Below are positions 63,341 to 64,000 of a DNA stretch of 64,000 bases, piece by piece. Made by a program: the position numbers and the translations under genes. The first letter of the stretch is position 1. Each line of letters begins with the position of its first letter. Location of the stretch: contig JAGVOT010000052.1 of assembly GCA_020052615.1 (NCBI GenBank), positions 28,773-92,772 on the forward strand. The letters run 5' to 3'. A model generated the notes under the pieces. The model was given only the letters and a program-made list of their open reading frames with translations, ran no database searches and had not been told where the DNA came from. This DNA comes from Nitrospirota bacterium. GTDB lineage: Bacteria; Nitrospirota; UBA9217.

Positions 63341-63550
63341 TTATGAAATATTGACAGGCTCTGTCACCTTATACAACTTAAGCACCGAGAACATCCCCAG
63401 TGATCGATGCGGGAAACCTGCCATGCAGTCCAATTTGACCCGTTCAAACTGCCTCTTTGGAGTCTTCCCTCTGATCATCCAGCACTTACCCATTGATTTT
63501 TCATTTCTTTCTTCAAATTCTGTCTGGCACGCAACTTGCTCTATCATCAT
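63341..63550 (-). CDS. Small hypothetical protein
   Basis: A 69-residue frame starting MMIEQVACQTEFEERNEKSM, with KCWMIRGKTPKRQFERVKLD and a late HRSLGMFSVLKLYKV. GAGGAG lies 5-6 nt before ATG 63550, stronger than for the longer start that would overlap the divergent gene. Codon use looks coding but no family is recognised. Two Cys could bind metal; uncertain. Confidence 0.45.
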   Translation of the reverse strand: MMIEQVACQTEFEERNEKSMGKCWMIRGKTPKRQFERVKLDCMAGFPHRSLGMFSVLKLYKVTEPVNIS

Positions 63551-63599
63551 GCAGACTCCTCTTGCCTTGTATGGGGCATAGTCCCCTTTTAGCGAGATC

Positions 63600-63881
63600 A
63601 TGAAACAGCTTTCCTTCGTCCTTATTATCGTCATCGGACTGATGACACTCACGCCGGCTCCGGCACTGTACCCTCATGCCGGCCATGACACGGTATCCAT
63701 TCAGGCGTTCAATGTCTGTCATGGCCCCTCAACGGGGATACATATGGACATGCCGGATTTCATCCTCGAACGGTCCGGCAACCAGCGTCCCCTGCTGATC
63801 GTCGGCATCCGGTACATTACCGATACTCTCTTCAATCCCCTGCTGATCCCTTTTCAGGACGAGCGCCCTCCGCGAGCATAA
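63600..63881 (+). CDS. Small exported protein of unknown function
   Basis: A 93-residue protein with an N-terminal signal (KQLSFVLIIVIGLMTLTPAPA) and a short mature part with AGHDTVSIQAFNVCHGPSTG. It ends in a basic, Pro-rich tail. A single Cys and His-rich start are visible. It is divergent from the 69-residue gene with about 50 bp between them, room for one compact promoter region. No family recognised. Confidence 0.55.
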   Translation: MKQLSFVLIIVIGLMTLTPAPALYPHAGHDTVSIQAFNVCHGPSTGIHMDMPDFILERSGNQRPLLIVGIRYITDTLFNPLLIPFQDERPPRA

Positions 63882-63901
63882 GCCCTTCACCAGACATCAT
63901 T

Positions 63902-64000
63902 ATTGAAGCTCCCTGCAGCAAGCTGCGGGGAATCTTCGATCCTCAAGGTAGTACTATTTATTCTAATCGCTCGCTAACCCCGCAGCAAGCTGCGGGGAAT
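63902..64000 (+). repeat. Paired-palindrome (REP/BIME-like) repeat, copy 2
   Basis: Same order as copy 1: ATTGAAGCTCCC, a first hairpin around GCAGCAAGCTGC, the word AATCTTCGATCCTCA, CTAATCGCTCGC, and a second hairpin CCCCGCAGC/GCTGCGGGG. It runs to the window end and may continue. Confidence 0.85.

Overview
The window looks like a chromosomal segment of a diderm, G+C-rich (roughly high-50s %) bacterium, most likely Nitrospirota or a Desulfobacterota-like lineage. This is inferred from gene content: outer-membrane barrels and RodZ, paired M16 peptidases, an endonuclease-type MutL, a protein-thiocarboxylate sulfur module beside hom/lysC, a DUF3786 Fe-S protein and bacteriohemerythrin. No rRNA, tRNA or CRISPR array was recognised. 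Species cannot be fixed from the sequence alone.

Layout. 1-5.3 kb: end of a CopA-type copper ATPase, a Mut7-C protein, two paralogous outer-membrane barrels, a TPR lipoprotein-RodZ pair and a Gln/Pro-rich protein. 5.4-19.8 kb (all minus): PfkB kinase, MTA phosphorylase, Hfq, MiaA, an exported protein, TerC, MutL, two exported M16 peptidases, dUTPase, a cytoplasmic M16 peptidase, an EF-G-like GTPase and an RseC-like protein. 19.8-28.3 kb (all minus): a long aspartate-family operon, hom - tusA - ThiF/MoeB - JAMM - sulfur carrier - NIL - apgM - lysC - cimA, read from a strong sigma-70-type promoter. It couples threonine/isoleucine synthesis with a homocysteine-type sulfur-transfer module. 28.4-32.8 kb: GlpD, GDPD phosphodiesterase, patatin. 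33.1-40 kb: surface-glycan genes (winged-helix regulator, HisH/HisF pair, remnant of their partner amidotransferase, glycosyltransferases). 40.2-44 kb: a lytic transglycosylase and an SOS group (small DUF6504-like protein, dead four-helix-bundle gene, dinB, lexA). 44.1-54.9 kb: a sigma-54 activator facing a sigma-54 promoter, then prpB-prpC-prpD-acnA and prpE, a complete methylcitrate pathway. 55-56 kb: a metallo-beta-lactamase-fold protein. 56.1-61.7 kb: an island of lower G+C with a large HD + GHKL-ATPase protein, a newly noticed 31-residue membrane peptide gene, a hairpin-rich spacer, a small conserved protein and a frameshifted integron-type integrase. 61.9-64 kb: bacteriohemerythrin, DUF3786 Fe-S protein and small unknown genes.

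Three cross-cutting signals stand out. (1) The SOS group and the integrase share a nearly identical promoter: consensus -35 and -10 boxes whose 17-bp spacer is filled by a GTGAAC-N4-GTTCAC operator, so the integrase appears tied to DNA-damage control. (2) Many intergenic gaps carry elements built from degenerate 6-9-nt words repeated in one orientation, then again in the opposite orientation. The word differs between loci, and one element sits in frame inside mutL. (3) Three genes are visibly broken: the integrase (1-nt shift), the four-helix-bundle gene (amber codon) and the sugar amidotransferase (frameshift and truncation). They are either real decay or assembly errors, and raw reads would decide.
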